Shown here: in pieces, positions 14,900 to 35,755 of the stretch
Layout of the letters: every line of letters begins with the position of its first letter
Numbering within the stretch: position 1 is the stretch's first letter
Source: Polyodon spathula
Lineage: Eukaryota > Chordata > Actinopteri > Acipenseriformes > Polyodontidae
Assembly (NCBI RefSeq): GCF_017654505.1
Contig: NC_054541.1
Span: 49,360,634 to 49,424,633 of the forward strand
Length of the DNA: 64,000 nucleotides
Reading direction: 5' to 3'
Position numbers and translations under genes: made by a program
Notes under the pieces: model-generated
The model's input: the letters and a program-made list of their open reading frames with translations, nothing else
Database searches by the model: none
What the model was told of the DNA's origin: nothing

Positions 14900-15839
14900 T
14901 GATTTGACCATTTGCAAAGTTGTATACAACATCTCTGTCAAAGTAAAGTTGTTCATGTTGAAATATCCTTTCAAAATGTAAACAAGTTTTTTAATATTCT
15001 TTCATTTAAAATGTTCCTAGAGTATTAATTATTTTACAGATTTATTTGTTTTGATGTTGTAGCTTGAAGTAGCTGAAGATTGTGGCCTTAAAGTCAATGA
15101 ACACATGCGCACCTCGGAGCCTGATGTCTATGCAGCTGGAGATGTGTGCACCACTGCATGGGAGCCCAGCTCTCTGTGGCAGCAGGTAAGACTATAGAGA
15201 TATTGATCCGGTCACACTGTATTTACACAGTGGTTACTTAGTGAATGCACAGATACTCACATAATTACAATGCTATTATGCATAGTTACAATGTACTTAA
15301 TGCATACATATGTAAGTGCACAATTGTATCTCAAAAGGGTTAGGATTATGTGCAAAAAGATTTACACATTAAGTGCATTGTACGTGTGCATGTATTTATT
15401 TATTTATTTTTTTTAACAAAGTAACTACTATGCAAATACACAGTAATTAGAGGAACTCAGTGTAAAGTGTGTGTGTGTCATGTTCTGTATGTATTTTTTT
15501 TAGATGAGGTTGTGGACACAAGCCCGGCAGATGGGGTGGTATGCAGCAAAGTGCATGGCAGCAGATACACTGGGAGAGTCTATTGAGATGGACTTCTGCT
15601 TTGAGCTCTTTGCGCACATCACTAAGTTTTTCAATCATAAGGTGAGTATGAACCATGGCATGTACTGAAAGACGCTTTCCAGTCTTCTGGGTCCTGGGGT
15701 ATTGGTTATTATGTCCAAGCTTTCAGTCAAATAAATAAGTGGTTTTCTGTCTTAAATTCACTGTCTTCTGAAAGACTTCTAGTAAAAACATTTGTCACTG
15801 CATTTATTTCTTTTAGTACTGTATTTCTTAATGTATAGA

Positions 15840-15898
<59 letters not shown>

Positions 15899-16320
15899 AT
15901 ATATAACACAATACTTCTCACCTCTTCAGAAACAGATCTCAAATAGGCATATGTGACGAATTCATTCTGGAAATGACGGTGTACAAGTGAAAAGCATTTT
16001 TCCCCACATAATGACACCTCTGATCTCCCCAGCACACACATGTACCATGCCGTGCGTTCCTTGTGTTCCAGGTGGTCTTACTGGGAAAGTACAATGCTCA
16101 GGGCCTGGGCAGCGATCACCAGCTGCTTCTGCGATGCACTAAAGGGCATGAATACGTGAAGGTGGTCATGCAGAATGGGAGGATGATGGGCGCTGTGCTC
16201 ATTGGGGAAACAGACCTGGAGGAAACATTTGAAAACCTGATCCTGAACCAGATGGACCTGTCTGCGTACGGGGAGGACCTTCTGAACCCCAATATCGATA
16301 TAGAGGACTACTTCGATTAG
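6452..16320 (+). CDS. pyroxd1: Pyridine nucleotide-disulphide oxidoreductase domain protein 1 (12 exons, 501 aa)
   Basis: Coding exons read by eye: 6452-6529, 8364-8444, 10011-10130, 11772-11900, 12101-12174, 12321-12481, 12859-12959, 13757-13895, 14372-14484, 15063-15185, 15504-15641 and 16072-16320. All introns are GT-AG and phases agree, giving 501 codons plus TAG; human PYROXD1 is 500 aa. Visible motifs are the N-terminal FAD-binding VGGGIAG (residues 14-20), a central NAD(P)H-binding [11 protein letters not shown] (from 151), and the second FAD motif DVYAAGD (353-359). The C-terminus DIEDYFD is that of the family. The CxxxxC redox disulphide of classical relatives is not seen, as in known PYROXD1. 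The family is a FAD/NAD(P)H oxidoreductase of nucleus and cytoplasm, linked to protecting the RtcB tRNA ligase complex from oxidation and to myopathy. The start codon is the first ATG opening this frame (gcgATGGCG). Confidence 0.97.
6875..6899. repeat. Poly(A) tract in pyroxd1 intron 1
   Basis: A run of roughly 23 A residues in intron 1. No SINE body is obvious directly upstream. The rest of this 1.8-kb intron shows no other recognisable feature. Confidence 0.8.
8800..9985. repeat. Minisatellite with embedded telomere-like CCCTAA runs, pyroxd1 intron 2
   Basis: About 19 units of 54-69 bp. Each carries cactcctcactcagtctctg, then tcagggagaatgct, then cagtaagttc, then one to four copies of taaccc. 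Unit length varies mostly in steps of six because the number of CCCTAA hexamers varies. The array ends about 25 bp before the exon 3 acceptor (10010/10011). It is interstitial, with unique gene sequence on both sides, so it is not a chromosome end. Each unit contains gtaagt, which equals the intron half of a consensus 5' splice site. Confidence 0.95.
12461..12528 (+). repeat. Tandem duplication across the pyroxd1 exon 6 donor site
   Basis: The stretch containing ctaaatacaccaccgaaggt and the following aaccttgtgttatta occurs twice about 41 bp apart, the second time as ttaaatacaccccaaaggt. The exon 6 donor (GT at 12482) therefore has a near-copy at 12523. Use of the second donor would shift the reading frame in exon 7, so the first is taken as the real one. 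Confidence 0.85.
13904..14115. repeat. 45-bp minisatellite just after pyroxd1 exon 8
   Basis: Four to five copies of a 45-bp unit containing tcatgcatttaggggttcat and tagataga, followed by gtgtgtgttagtgtgc. It begins about 10 bp after the exon 8 donor at 13896. The first unit differs slightly (agggcttcatt and gttcgtg). Confidence 0.92.
14806..14897. repeat. Compound (TG)n-(TA)n microsatellite, pyroxd1 intron 9
   Basis: About 11 TG dinucleotides followed by a mixed TATG stretch and then more than 25 TA dinucleotides. The open frame translated from this tract is an artefact. Confidence 0.97.
15841..15895. repeat. (AAT)n microsatellite, pyroxd1 intron 11
   Basis: About 17 uninterrupted AAT triplets between unique intron sequences. 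Confidence 0.97.
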
Positions 16321-16556
16321 TGATGAGCAGAAATGAATATCCGTGGAAGACAGACGGTGCTCAAGGGACACTGTGGAAACTGGTGTGCGATTCAGCGTTC
16401 AAAGAAGCCTCTTTTTATTAAGTGAAGGGAAAGAATACATCCACAGTAATGACTTCAGTGTATGTAAGGAAAATGTAAAGCATAAAAAAAAGCCAAGGAC
16501 ACATGATTAATTTATTTTTTTTAATTTCCAAAATTTATTGTAGCGTACAATGTGTT

Positions 16557-16562
16557 TAATAA
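16557..16562 (+). terminator. Candidate pyroxd1 poly(A) signal AATAAA
   Basis: AATAAA lies about 240 bp after the pyroxd1 stop codon, in sequence also present at about 39011 next to recql copy 2. A second AATAAA occurs at about 16648. The assignment is by position only. Confidence 0.5.
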
Positions 16563-17614
16563 AAGCCTACAACCTTTACAGGTTCAGTAGTGATTGCAGA
16601 ACTAATTACATTTTTTTTCATCTTTTTAAAGCATGTGAATTATACAAAATAAAATGCTTACCACACTTCTGTATCAGTGAGCTGTCACCCAGCAAAATGT
16701 GTTGATTACTGGTGACTATGCTCTGAAAATAAAATGCCCACATTACAAAATAAATTTGCTAAAAGCAGTGGACACACTGTGTAATCACACTCAAAAAAAC
16801 ACAAACCTTAATGTTAGCGTACGCTCATTATGACGTGGCTAGTGCAGTCAACTATACATTTTAACAAAAGTCAAGGATAATCAAAACCTTGCTACTAGAA
16901 AGTGAAAATATTACAACTGGATACCTGAGGCAGAAAGCAGCGAATGCATTCTGAGTTGCAGTACACATTTCATCTCCAGCTGGCCAACAGAACAGCAAAT
17001 CATTTTTCTTCTAATCACATCATGCAAAACAAAATAAGTGTACAGTTTTGTTTTAAAGCAGGGAGGCAGACTCTGGGCTAAGTTTTTAACATTGGCCTAA
17101 TTAGGAAACACCACATACTGCACCTCCTGTACAGGTCCTTTATAATTAAGGCTCACGGGACAACAAGAATGACACAAACTGCTTTGCAATGGGAGTCTTA
17201 AATTAGTCTGTGCTAAGTGCCAATCAACAGGGTACTCAAATACAAGTATACTTTGCAGACTACAGTAAGTGTCAATTAACCGTGTATACTGTAACAGATA
17301 CACTAAGATTTATAATTTTTATTTATAATTGTGAAAATCCCAAATTCTGCTTACCAGTCGATTTGTACAGCTTTGTATTTCAGGTATTGTGCGGAATACC
17401 CATCTTGGAATACCGGCAGTATTAACCTATTATATTCCAAAGCCACAGAAAGAAGTGCTTAGCAGTTGAGCAAGACGGCTGAGGAATGCTTTTGTAGATC
17501 TTAATAATAATTACAATTGTTTTTTGAATTGCTAAAATGAAACCCTAAAGAGCAAACACACACACAGAGATCAAGGCCTGAAAATGTTGACTAAACTATT
17601 TGGTAACCTTTCTG

Positions 17615-18284
17615 TCACTTCCTAATGAAGTATTTTTGTTGCATACTGGCCCGTCTCCACAGACTCCTAACAGTCCTGATTAACGAAGGCCCACAATTGA
17701 GTCTCATATTTCTGAGGGGGCCTTTATCCTCGTAATCAGAGTCTTGCAGGTTTTCCTTGGAAATATAATTGATTCTTTGCAGCTGTTTGGAGTAATAACT
17801 GTGCAGGTGACTCAGTTCTTCAACCGCAGCTGCAGAAATAATTAATATTTCAGACGGAGCACTCACCAGATTTGCTTTGTGTTGGCACTTGTGTTCCCCT
17901 GCAGGAGCTTGAGCGGGGTCCTGCCTGTTCTTTCTCTTCTTCTCTTTGGGTGTGTTTTCCTTCTGCTTCGCTCTAACTGGTGAAGCCCCAGCTGGGCATG
18001 CTGAAGGACTGTCCGCGTGGCTTTCTTTCTCTTTTATCTATTTGCACGTCAACCTCTATGGCTGCATTAACAGGTCGATCGCAGAGTTCCGTTTCGTTAT
18101 CACTGATTTGCGGTGCCTCTTCTGAAACCTGGGTTTCTAAGGGGCTTGGGTTACACTGTGCAGCCTTGTCACGCTGCAGGTTTCTTGTTTTCTTCGTTGA
18201 TTTTCTCTTTTGTACAGAGGGGTTGTCCCCAATAGGCAATGTAGGAGAGCTCTCAGCCTCAGATATCGGTGGCAATATATCATC
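17615..18284 (-). other. Downstream ORF region of recql copy 1 (unassigned)
   Basis: This lies 3' of the recql stop on the same strand. It starts after a good acceptor (tcctgcag, exon start 18284) with the open frame DDILPPISEAESSP, then lysine-rich, low-complexity sequence. A second open stretch in another frame ends FIRK-stop at 17615. Copy 2 has the same region at 40010-40677, but the two differ by single-base indels near 18222 and 18035. In copy 1 the first part is open and then shifted; in copy 2 the second part is open and the first is shifted. I do not recognise the protein. It could be 3' UTR, an alternative terminal exon, or a separate dead gene. The recql product is already of normal length without it. 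Confidence 0.4.
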
Positions 18285-18575
18285 CTGCAGGAAGATTCAG
18301 AAACAGAATTAATACTTAAAAAACGAGCAAAAATCATGCACCATCATGCGTAACCCACAATGCACTCTCTAGCGAACACGTTAGTACCCATGTTACAGAT
18401 TACCCGCCGTTAGTATGACAGCATGAACTGTAACATGCACAGGAAACATGCTCCATTATTTATTTATTTTTATATTGATGCTTCACTTAATGTGACGAAA
18501 GGAAAAGGGTTTGTTATAAATTGGAAATTATGTAATCGACTGTACTTTTCTTGTTCTCCTGGAAGACTCAATCAA

Positions 18576-29024
<10,449 letters not shown>

Positions 29025-29932
29025 TTCAAACACCAATCTGAACTATGAACATTCAGGTCCTCAAATACACTATGGAAAAAACACCTGGAAACAATATTTT
29101 AAAAAGCACTTAGGTCTTCGTTCATTTATCAACTGCATATACAGAACATTTAATACAGTGACAAGCAAATGACCTTTTAAGGTAATGTGCCCTCTCCCCT
29201 CGTGCTCCAGTCCAGTGCAGAGAAGGAGGCTGTTAAGTGCAGTCCTGATATACTGTACTGCAGCTGCTTACATTCTCTAAGACTGTCACTATAAAGGAGA
29301 GCTACTGGTCTACAGGATTGCTGGAGCAGTGAAACCCCAGATGACAGCTTGGAAGAAGACCCATCCAACTGAAGAACTGAACAGAGTATCCTATCAATGT
29401 TCAGTATAACCTCCGTTCCAAACACACTCTTATAAACTGACTGCTCAATCAAACACACCACTACAAAGCAGAGACATTCAAAATCACATCTTCACTACAC
29501 CCATCAAATGTGATCCATGCGCCCCTGTCCACTATGACTTTACTCCATTCACTGCAATGACATTGTGTGCTTGTCTCCTTGCAGGTTTCAACATAACTAA
29601 ACAAAAAAGTTTAAATACAGAAGCATGTTACACTTTTGAAGTTCATTGGCTACAACGAAGCCGATCACACTTGACAGTTCGGGGGGTTTCCACAGCAGCA
29701 GCCTGGCCTGCTTGTTGTATTTTGCACATTCAGAATAGCACCACGGCAAGTACTGCGGGAAAGCACCTAATGAATTAAGAGTTGGAGAGGCGAACTTTCA
29801 CTTTCAAGTTGACAAAAAGAAGATGTGATATCTTTTATTGGACTAAACAATAATTCATAACAAGCTTTCAAGACCTGAAAGGTCTCCTCTTCAGATGAAT
29901 GTAGAAAAAATTATTTACATAAACAAACCTTA

Positions 29933-30007
29933 CTGATGAGGTATGCGAAGCCATTACTTTAATGATGAGGTATGCAAAGCCATTACTTTATTGATGAGGT
30001 ATGCCCA
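29933..30007. repeat. Short tandem repeat, about 31-bp unit
   Basis: Two and a half copies of a unit containing tgatgaggtatgcaaagcca and ttacttta in the 5' intron of recql copy 1. Confidence 0.8.
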
Positions 30008-30489
30008 GCAATGAACATGAACAGATAATTTGGCAAAACAACTACTTGGATTGAAGATCCCCTACCAGACTGTAGGACGATGCAGGAGACCCCCAAAAAT
30101 GATCTAAGCAGATCTCAATGCTGCGAGTACAAATGGAGAAGGTGCCTGCAGGAATAACATAGTGAGAATTATGACTGAGTCCAGCTCAGATTGGGACCCC
30201 CCCCAAAAAAGAAAAGCGAGCGGGCTCAGTGCCGTGAAAGGTGAATTTAAAGTGCACACTTTGATTGTCAATGAAACATTTAGCATGCAGGAGGGGAAAT
30301 TATTCCAGGGAAATAAACCTCTGGGAATCAATGGCGAAGTGAATTGCCTTTCCTACATGCAGACAATCTGGGAATCCACGGGAGGGAGCGTGAGAGGAGA
30401 AAGATTGAAGGACCGAGTACGGCTATTGAACAGAGGACGGAAAAGCCGGTGGTGGTGCTACAGGGGACTGTTGGACAACGGCAGTGGAC

Positions 30490-30720
30490 AGAAAAGGATG
30501 GAACGAAGTGGGTCCCTGCTGGATGCCCACAGAGGACAGATGAGAAGGAAGGAGCGTGGTGAGGGCCTGTTGGATGTCCACAGAGGACAGATGAGAGGGA
30601 AGGAGCGTGGTGAGGGCCTGTTGGATGCCCACAGAGGACAGATGAGAGGGAGGGAGTGTGGTGAGGGCCTGTTGGATGTCCAGAGGACAGATGAGAGGGA
30701 GAGAGTGTGGTGAGGGCCGA
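30490..30720. repeat. 51-bp minisatellite upstream of recql copy 1
   Basis: About four to five copies of a unit containing cacagaggacagatgagagg and ggtgagggcctgttggatg. The unit is 51 bp, a multiple of three, so open frames run through it on both strands. Confidence 0.85.
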
Positions 30721-31379
30721 CAAACTGAACATTTTAAACGCCTGATAAACCCGATAGCGAGGGTAGGACACCTGGTTGAACAGGGGCCTACGGGGATTCA
30801 CAGGAGCCGATACAACTACAGGGGCCTGTTGGATGCCTGTGGCTAAAGCAGGTAGTTGAGCTGATGCGGGGCTGCTGAAATGCGTCTTTATTTTTTGAAG
30901 TGGAGACAGCGGGAGTTTGAGCAGAGGGTTACGTTTCCAAAAATGTCCGCGCCCACGGTGGCGGGGAGCATTAGAAGCTTTACAGCAGGAAGGTCCTGGG
31001 AGCAGCAGAAAGGGAAATCTACTAGAAACTGTCCTCAAGGCATCAGATCATTCTAGGACATTTGCCAAGCACTTCCAGCTTTCATTTCCAGAGATCAGCA
31101 CCTCTCCGACAACAACCCACCCTGACCCTGACCCTAACCCAACCCCAGAACTAAAACAACCTTCACCCAATACCTACCCATTAAGAATCATCTGATGCCC
31201 TGAAGACACTTTCTAGTGGATATTCCTTTGTGCTACATCCTGGGAGGCGGGATGCAGAACTGGCGTCATAGCGGGTGCGACTGGGTCTTGACTGCATAGG
31301 CCAGGTAAATATTGAATAGGCTACTTACACGTCACACTTCCGCATTTAGCTAGACCGGTAAAGCAGCTTCCGGTCACTG

Positions 31380-32032
31380 CAAATTCCATGTTGTTTGCTG
31401 CTGCTCAATTTTTTAATCTTATTTTCACAAGTTCAAATTTATCATCAGATATTACAATGGACATCTTTTATACAGATTTCTTCAAGACCTTCCGACGTTA
31501 ACAATAAACGACGTGCACAGCATTGCAAGCGCCTCATGCAAAGCTCCATCAAGCAAGTTAGAAAAGGGGTTCAAGCTGTATCTCCAGCTACTTCTGGGAC
31601 TATGAAGAGGGGTTATTACATTTTTTCGTGGATGTATTTTTTTAATTATTTTTTTCTTTTTAATTTATTTTCAATTCAACGTTGCACGACGGAATTTTAA
31701 GCTGTTTCAGCTAGCATGTGTTACTTCTTGTCTGTCGTTATTTTTATGTGGTGCATAATGTGTTTATAACTGACAATTTAAAGGTCATTGAACACTCTCC
31801 CACAGACAATCAGACTCTGAAAATGCTGACATTTAAAAAAAAGAAAAAAAAAACGTTTCAACTTTGTTTAATTGGCATTCCAGCCTACTTAATTATGCAT
31901 TTGTTTAACTTGTAGGTGTGCTGCGTTTTTAATATGCAAAGTCTGCTGTAATTATATGAGTGTGTTGTGTTTTATATTGTAAAGCTCTTTGAGATGTGCT
32001 ACATAAATTGCGATATATAAAATAAATGATTA

Positions 32033-32069
<37 letters not shown>

Positions 32070-32070
32070 A
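31380..32070 (+). mobile_element. Probable retroposon 3' end with (ATT)n tail
   Basis: The right part reads gtaaagctctttgagatgtg then ctacataaa, and ends in aataaatgattattttatta plus about ten ATT triplets. This tail style is common in fish LINE and SINE families. The left boundary and family are uncertain, and no reverse transcriptase frame is seen. Confidence 0.45.
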
Positions 32071-33169
32071 AAGTAGTCTCCAAACTCCTAGAATTCCTTT
32101 TTCTGTTAGTGCCAAACAAAGACAAAGTGGCAGTAGAAATCAGGATAAGGGCTCACTGTTTTAAATCCTTGAATGGGAAGCCATTAACAGAGTAGGGTCT
32201 AATGTTCAGAGTTCTAGTAGCTTGCAAATCTGTTTTGTATATAAAAATAACAATGAACACAAAATTGTACAGTTTCACGACATTACTATTAAAAAACATC
32301 CACTGTGAGCATTTGTAAATATTTGCATGCTACGAATTTAAATAGCTAACGCCCGGTACACACGTGTTCATATAAACATATCAGATGAAGACCGTGCACT
32401 GCACTGTATAAACCCTGAATGAAGTGCTTTCATTAATGCATTACTAACCGTGTGTGCAATCGGATGGAATCGTCAGCCTGCAAACCACGCAGCGCTTCAG
32501 CTATAGGCTACTTGCAGCTAATGACGTCACGCTTCTGCTATACCGGTATCTCAGCTTGCGGCGACTGAGCGGCGTTTTCGAAAGCCTGATTACATTTTGT
32601 CTGTTGTTGTGTTGAGCGATTTAGAAAAGATGCATCACTTGCTTACTTTTTTACTCGATGAGAGAAAGACAATGAGTTGTACGTAAGGCACAACTGTGAA
32701 AACCTTTAATTACCAGCGATGAGAAGGAAATGGTGGCGATCACTATTCTCCGCTTCAGCACGGTACAACGGATCAGCATATTTCCATGCATTTCCGGCGC
32801 ATGGAGACGAGAAATAATATAGCTTACAAATATTCGAGAGAGAAATTCACAGTCACTAAACACACCGAAGTTGCAGTCGTCATTTTGTTAAGAAATACCT
32901 AATTGAGCCACCAGGAGACTGCATCAGGCGCTGTTCCAGTGCTGTTTGACTGGAATCAGCACTCCTTGCTTGTAAACAAGCTACATTAAACCCATTCAAT
33001 CAGATTATAATTGTAACACTCACAAAAACCTATTGTATTAATTCCACTCTATTCTTCTTCTGATGATGATGGTGACTATTATTGTTATTACTATTATTAT
33101 TATTAAGTTGAGCGATATTTCCTAAACTCAAAAAATCCGACCGCTCCCGCCTTATCCAACTACTACAAT

Positions 33170-33570
33170 AATAACAACACAAGCAAAGCACACATGACTG
33201 GTGACAAAGCGTGCCCTCTCGGCAGCACAGTTTGAAACGTAAAAGACTGCCGTGATGCTCCTTATTCGAAACATCTATCTGGGCAGCGAAGAAAATCCGC
33301 CACAGCTAATATACCTAAAACTCCTCACCCGCCTTCCCTTCTTTCTCTGGGTCGCTGTTTCAATTTCCACCTCGCCAAAAACCCTTCCCTCCTACGTCAT
33401 TGTACCCCTGGAGAGACACGCCCCAATGAAGCTGGGGAGTGACGACGCTGTGGTTTCAACTGAGAGACTGCTGTGATTGGATACAAGCTGAGAAGCTACG
33501 GCTGCTGTGATTGGGCGCGGAGTTCTGAAGCAGGGAGGGAGAGAAGGCCAGAGAGCAGAGTGACTGAGCA
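33170..33570 (-). promoter_or_regulatory. Putative promoter and first exon of recql copy 1
   Basis: GC-richer block matching 55930-56200 of copy 2 in patches, including agcaaagcacacatgact and tgccctctcgg. It has CCAAT on the plus strand at 33423-33427 and ATTGG (reverse CCAAT) at 33476-33480 and 33510-33514. A minus-strand donor-like GG/gtgagg near 33328 lies where copy 2 has a stronger GAG/gtgagt (56047), so a non-coding first exon may end here. Function is inferred from position and the copy 2 match. Confidence 0.55.
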
Positions 33571-33591
33571 TTAACAAGACAGGGACAAAAT

Positions 33592-33812
33592 GTAAATACA
33601 GTTCATTTTAACAATATATAAATACAGCTCATTTTAACAATATATAAATACAGTTCATTTTAATAATACATAAATCCATTCATTTTCACAATATATAAAT
33701 ACAGTTCATTTTAACAATATATAAATACAGTTCATTTTTGCAATATATAAATACAGTTCATTTTTACAATATATAAATACAGTTCATTTTCACAAATAAA
33801 TGCAGTTCATTT
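33592..33812. repeat. 26-bp AT-rich minisatellite
   Basis: About eight copies of a 26-bp unit containing aaatacagttcattttaaca and atatat, immediately distal to the copy 1 promoter block. Confidence 0.93.
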
Positions 33813-35755
33813 CTACCTCAGAATCTAATAAGTTAGATTGTTATGGTGACACTGTATTATTTATTTTCTTTTATAATAGAGATAGATATGGTAATATATT
33901 TCACATTATCTGTTAGGCTGATGACTGTAGAAAATGTTGATCCATAAACACCCTAGTAGGGCCAGGATTTCTGGCTCTAGCACGTTCTATTGACATTTGC
34001 AATGTTTTTCATGTGTGTGACTTCTAAATTTCCCAATCCATTCAGTCTTGATTTTAATCTATTTCTGTATACATTTAAATCATTGTAGCCACTTTGGGAC
34101 TACACTGGGAAGATGTGAATGGAGTTATGGAAGAACCCTTCACCAGTATGATGTAAGAATTGGTTGACGACTTGCAGATAACTTTGGATGTGCTAAGACA
34201 GAAAACTACAGGGTTTTAACACAAGCTCTGGTAGGTTATTGGCTACATACATCTGCATAGACTAGGTAGTGCACCTGTTGCCAGAACGAAACTCATTTTC
34301 TAGGCACATATTTCCATTCAGCATATGGTCTAAAACAGTGTGATAGTAAAATAAAAAGGGGTATAGTGGGTTTAACTTTAAATCCAGGAGCTTTGGCCAG
34401 ATGGTTCATCACTGCTCATGAGCGCTCAGCCATCACAGCCTCCATGAAGTAATGTGTGTGATCTGGTAGACTCAGATGTTTCATAAGGAGAACACAAGGA
34501 GATTGCGCCACGTCGCATGCAATGAGGTGAAGGAGATGTAAAGAAGAGGGTTAGCGCCAGCACTAAATCCATGACAAACGCATTTCATTTGAATGCTGAC
34601 TTGATATAACTGAGCAACATTGCAGCTGGCATTGTTCCACCAAGCTTGCTACTGCGAATGATACAGGAGTCAAAGCAATGACACAGTCTGTGGAAGTTAG
34701 ACGAAACTCAAATACCACTGGATTATTGAACCATTGCACAAGCTCAACATCAAGACATTTCCATCTCTAACCAAGAAGATCAAATCAAAAGCTAGTAGTG
34801 ATAAGACACTGGCTAGCAATGCAGACAGGGAGTTGTTTAGCTGTCTTGTAGTAGCTGCACAAACAAGAGCGCTTGATCTGAAGGAAGTTTTCACACAAGC
34901 ACACTCAGATGGAACTCTGAACAAAACTGCAAAGAGTAAGCTATTGCCTGAATTACAAAAGAAACAAAGTCAATGTGTCAACTACCTACGTCTAACATGC
35001 CCAAATCCGTAAAGCCAAACCATTTAAAATAATGTATTAACACTATGATGTATGTTTTTTCATTGTCACATTGTTTGCAATGTTGTGTGGTGTGAGTAAA
35101 TAATTAGTACACAGTTATAGTTATACAGAAATAGATGTGTTCACGTAAACGTTTTGAAAATGTAAATAACATGTTGAAACAAACTCAAGAGACAAAGCAG
35201 GCAAGCCTAACTAGACAAAAAAATAAATGCAACTCTCTGGATTGTAGCCTTTTACTCACTGGAAACTAGTTCCAAACTACAGTACCTCAGTATTGTGTGG
35301 TTTTGCTTTTTCAAGGATCAACTACAGGACGCTGGCTTCTTTGGGCTCACTTGAACTTGCAGTGGTTTGCGTTCAGGTCGTCCAGCAGGTCTCTGTACAC
35401 CCTGTTTTCTGTGAGAAGACGCTGAGCTGATGAGTCTCTACTGTGTTTTTTCTACTTTCTGTTGATGTGTTCGACGAGTAGTATTTCATATATGTTTTAA
35501 TTGTGAGTGTCCACCTCCACCAGGAATATTCTTATGATGTAATATGAACGAGAGAGACCGGGGTACCACGTGGTGTCTCATGTAGGGTATGGCTAATATA
35601 TTGAAAAAGGCTGGACACACATATATACTGTCATGTTGCCCATTGTTGAGAGGGAATCCAGTGGCTATTAGTGCTTTGTTAGCACCCTGATGGGCAATAG
35701 TATACCTGGCTTCTGTTATAATGAATACAGTATTTCAAAACTTTGTAAATGAATA
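33813..35755. other. Spacer sequence with one unassigned ORF
   Basis: No gene is assigned. A 92-codon open frame at 34734-35012 (plus) contains the run LFSCLVVAAQTRALDLKEVF and then SDGTLNKTAKSKLL. It reminds me of a multi-copy animal ORF family of likely transposon origin, but I cannot confirm this without a search. The remainder is AT-rich and featureless to the eye. Confidence 0.4.

Larger units (their letters stand above)
29025..33170. other. 5' intron and flank of recql copy 1, repeat-filled
   Basis: This lies between the first coding exon and the promoter. The piece at 29663-29820 matches 55387-55555 of copy 2 almost exactly. It also holds short tandem repeats (29933-30007 and 30490-30720) and a retroelement-like tail ending in (ATT)n near 32070. 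A 183-codon open frame at 30162-30713, and its antisense counterpart, arise from the tandem repeat and are not taken as genes. Confidence 0.55.

Noticed and set aside
30162..31038. Long open frames on both strands (183 and 236 codons)
   Set aside because: They run through a 51-bp tandem repeat, overlap each other antisense, and show no recognisable domain.
33252..33577. Small open frames near the copy 1 promoter as new genes
   Set aside because: They lie in the CpG-rich promoter block shared with copy 2 and look like chance frames.
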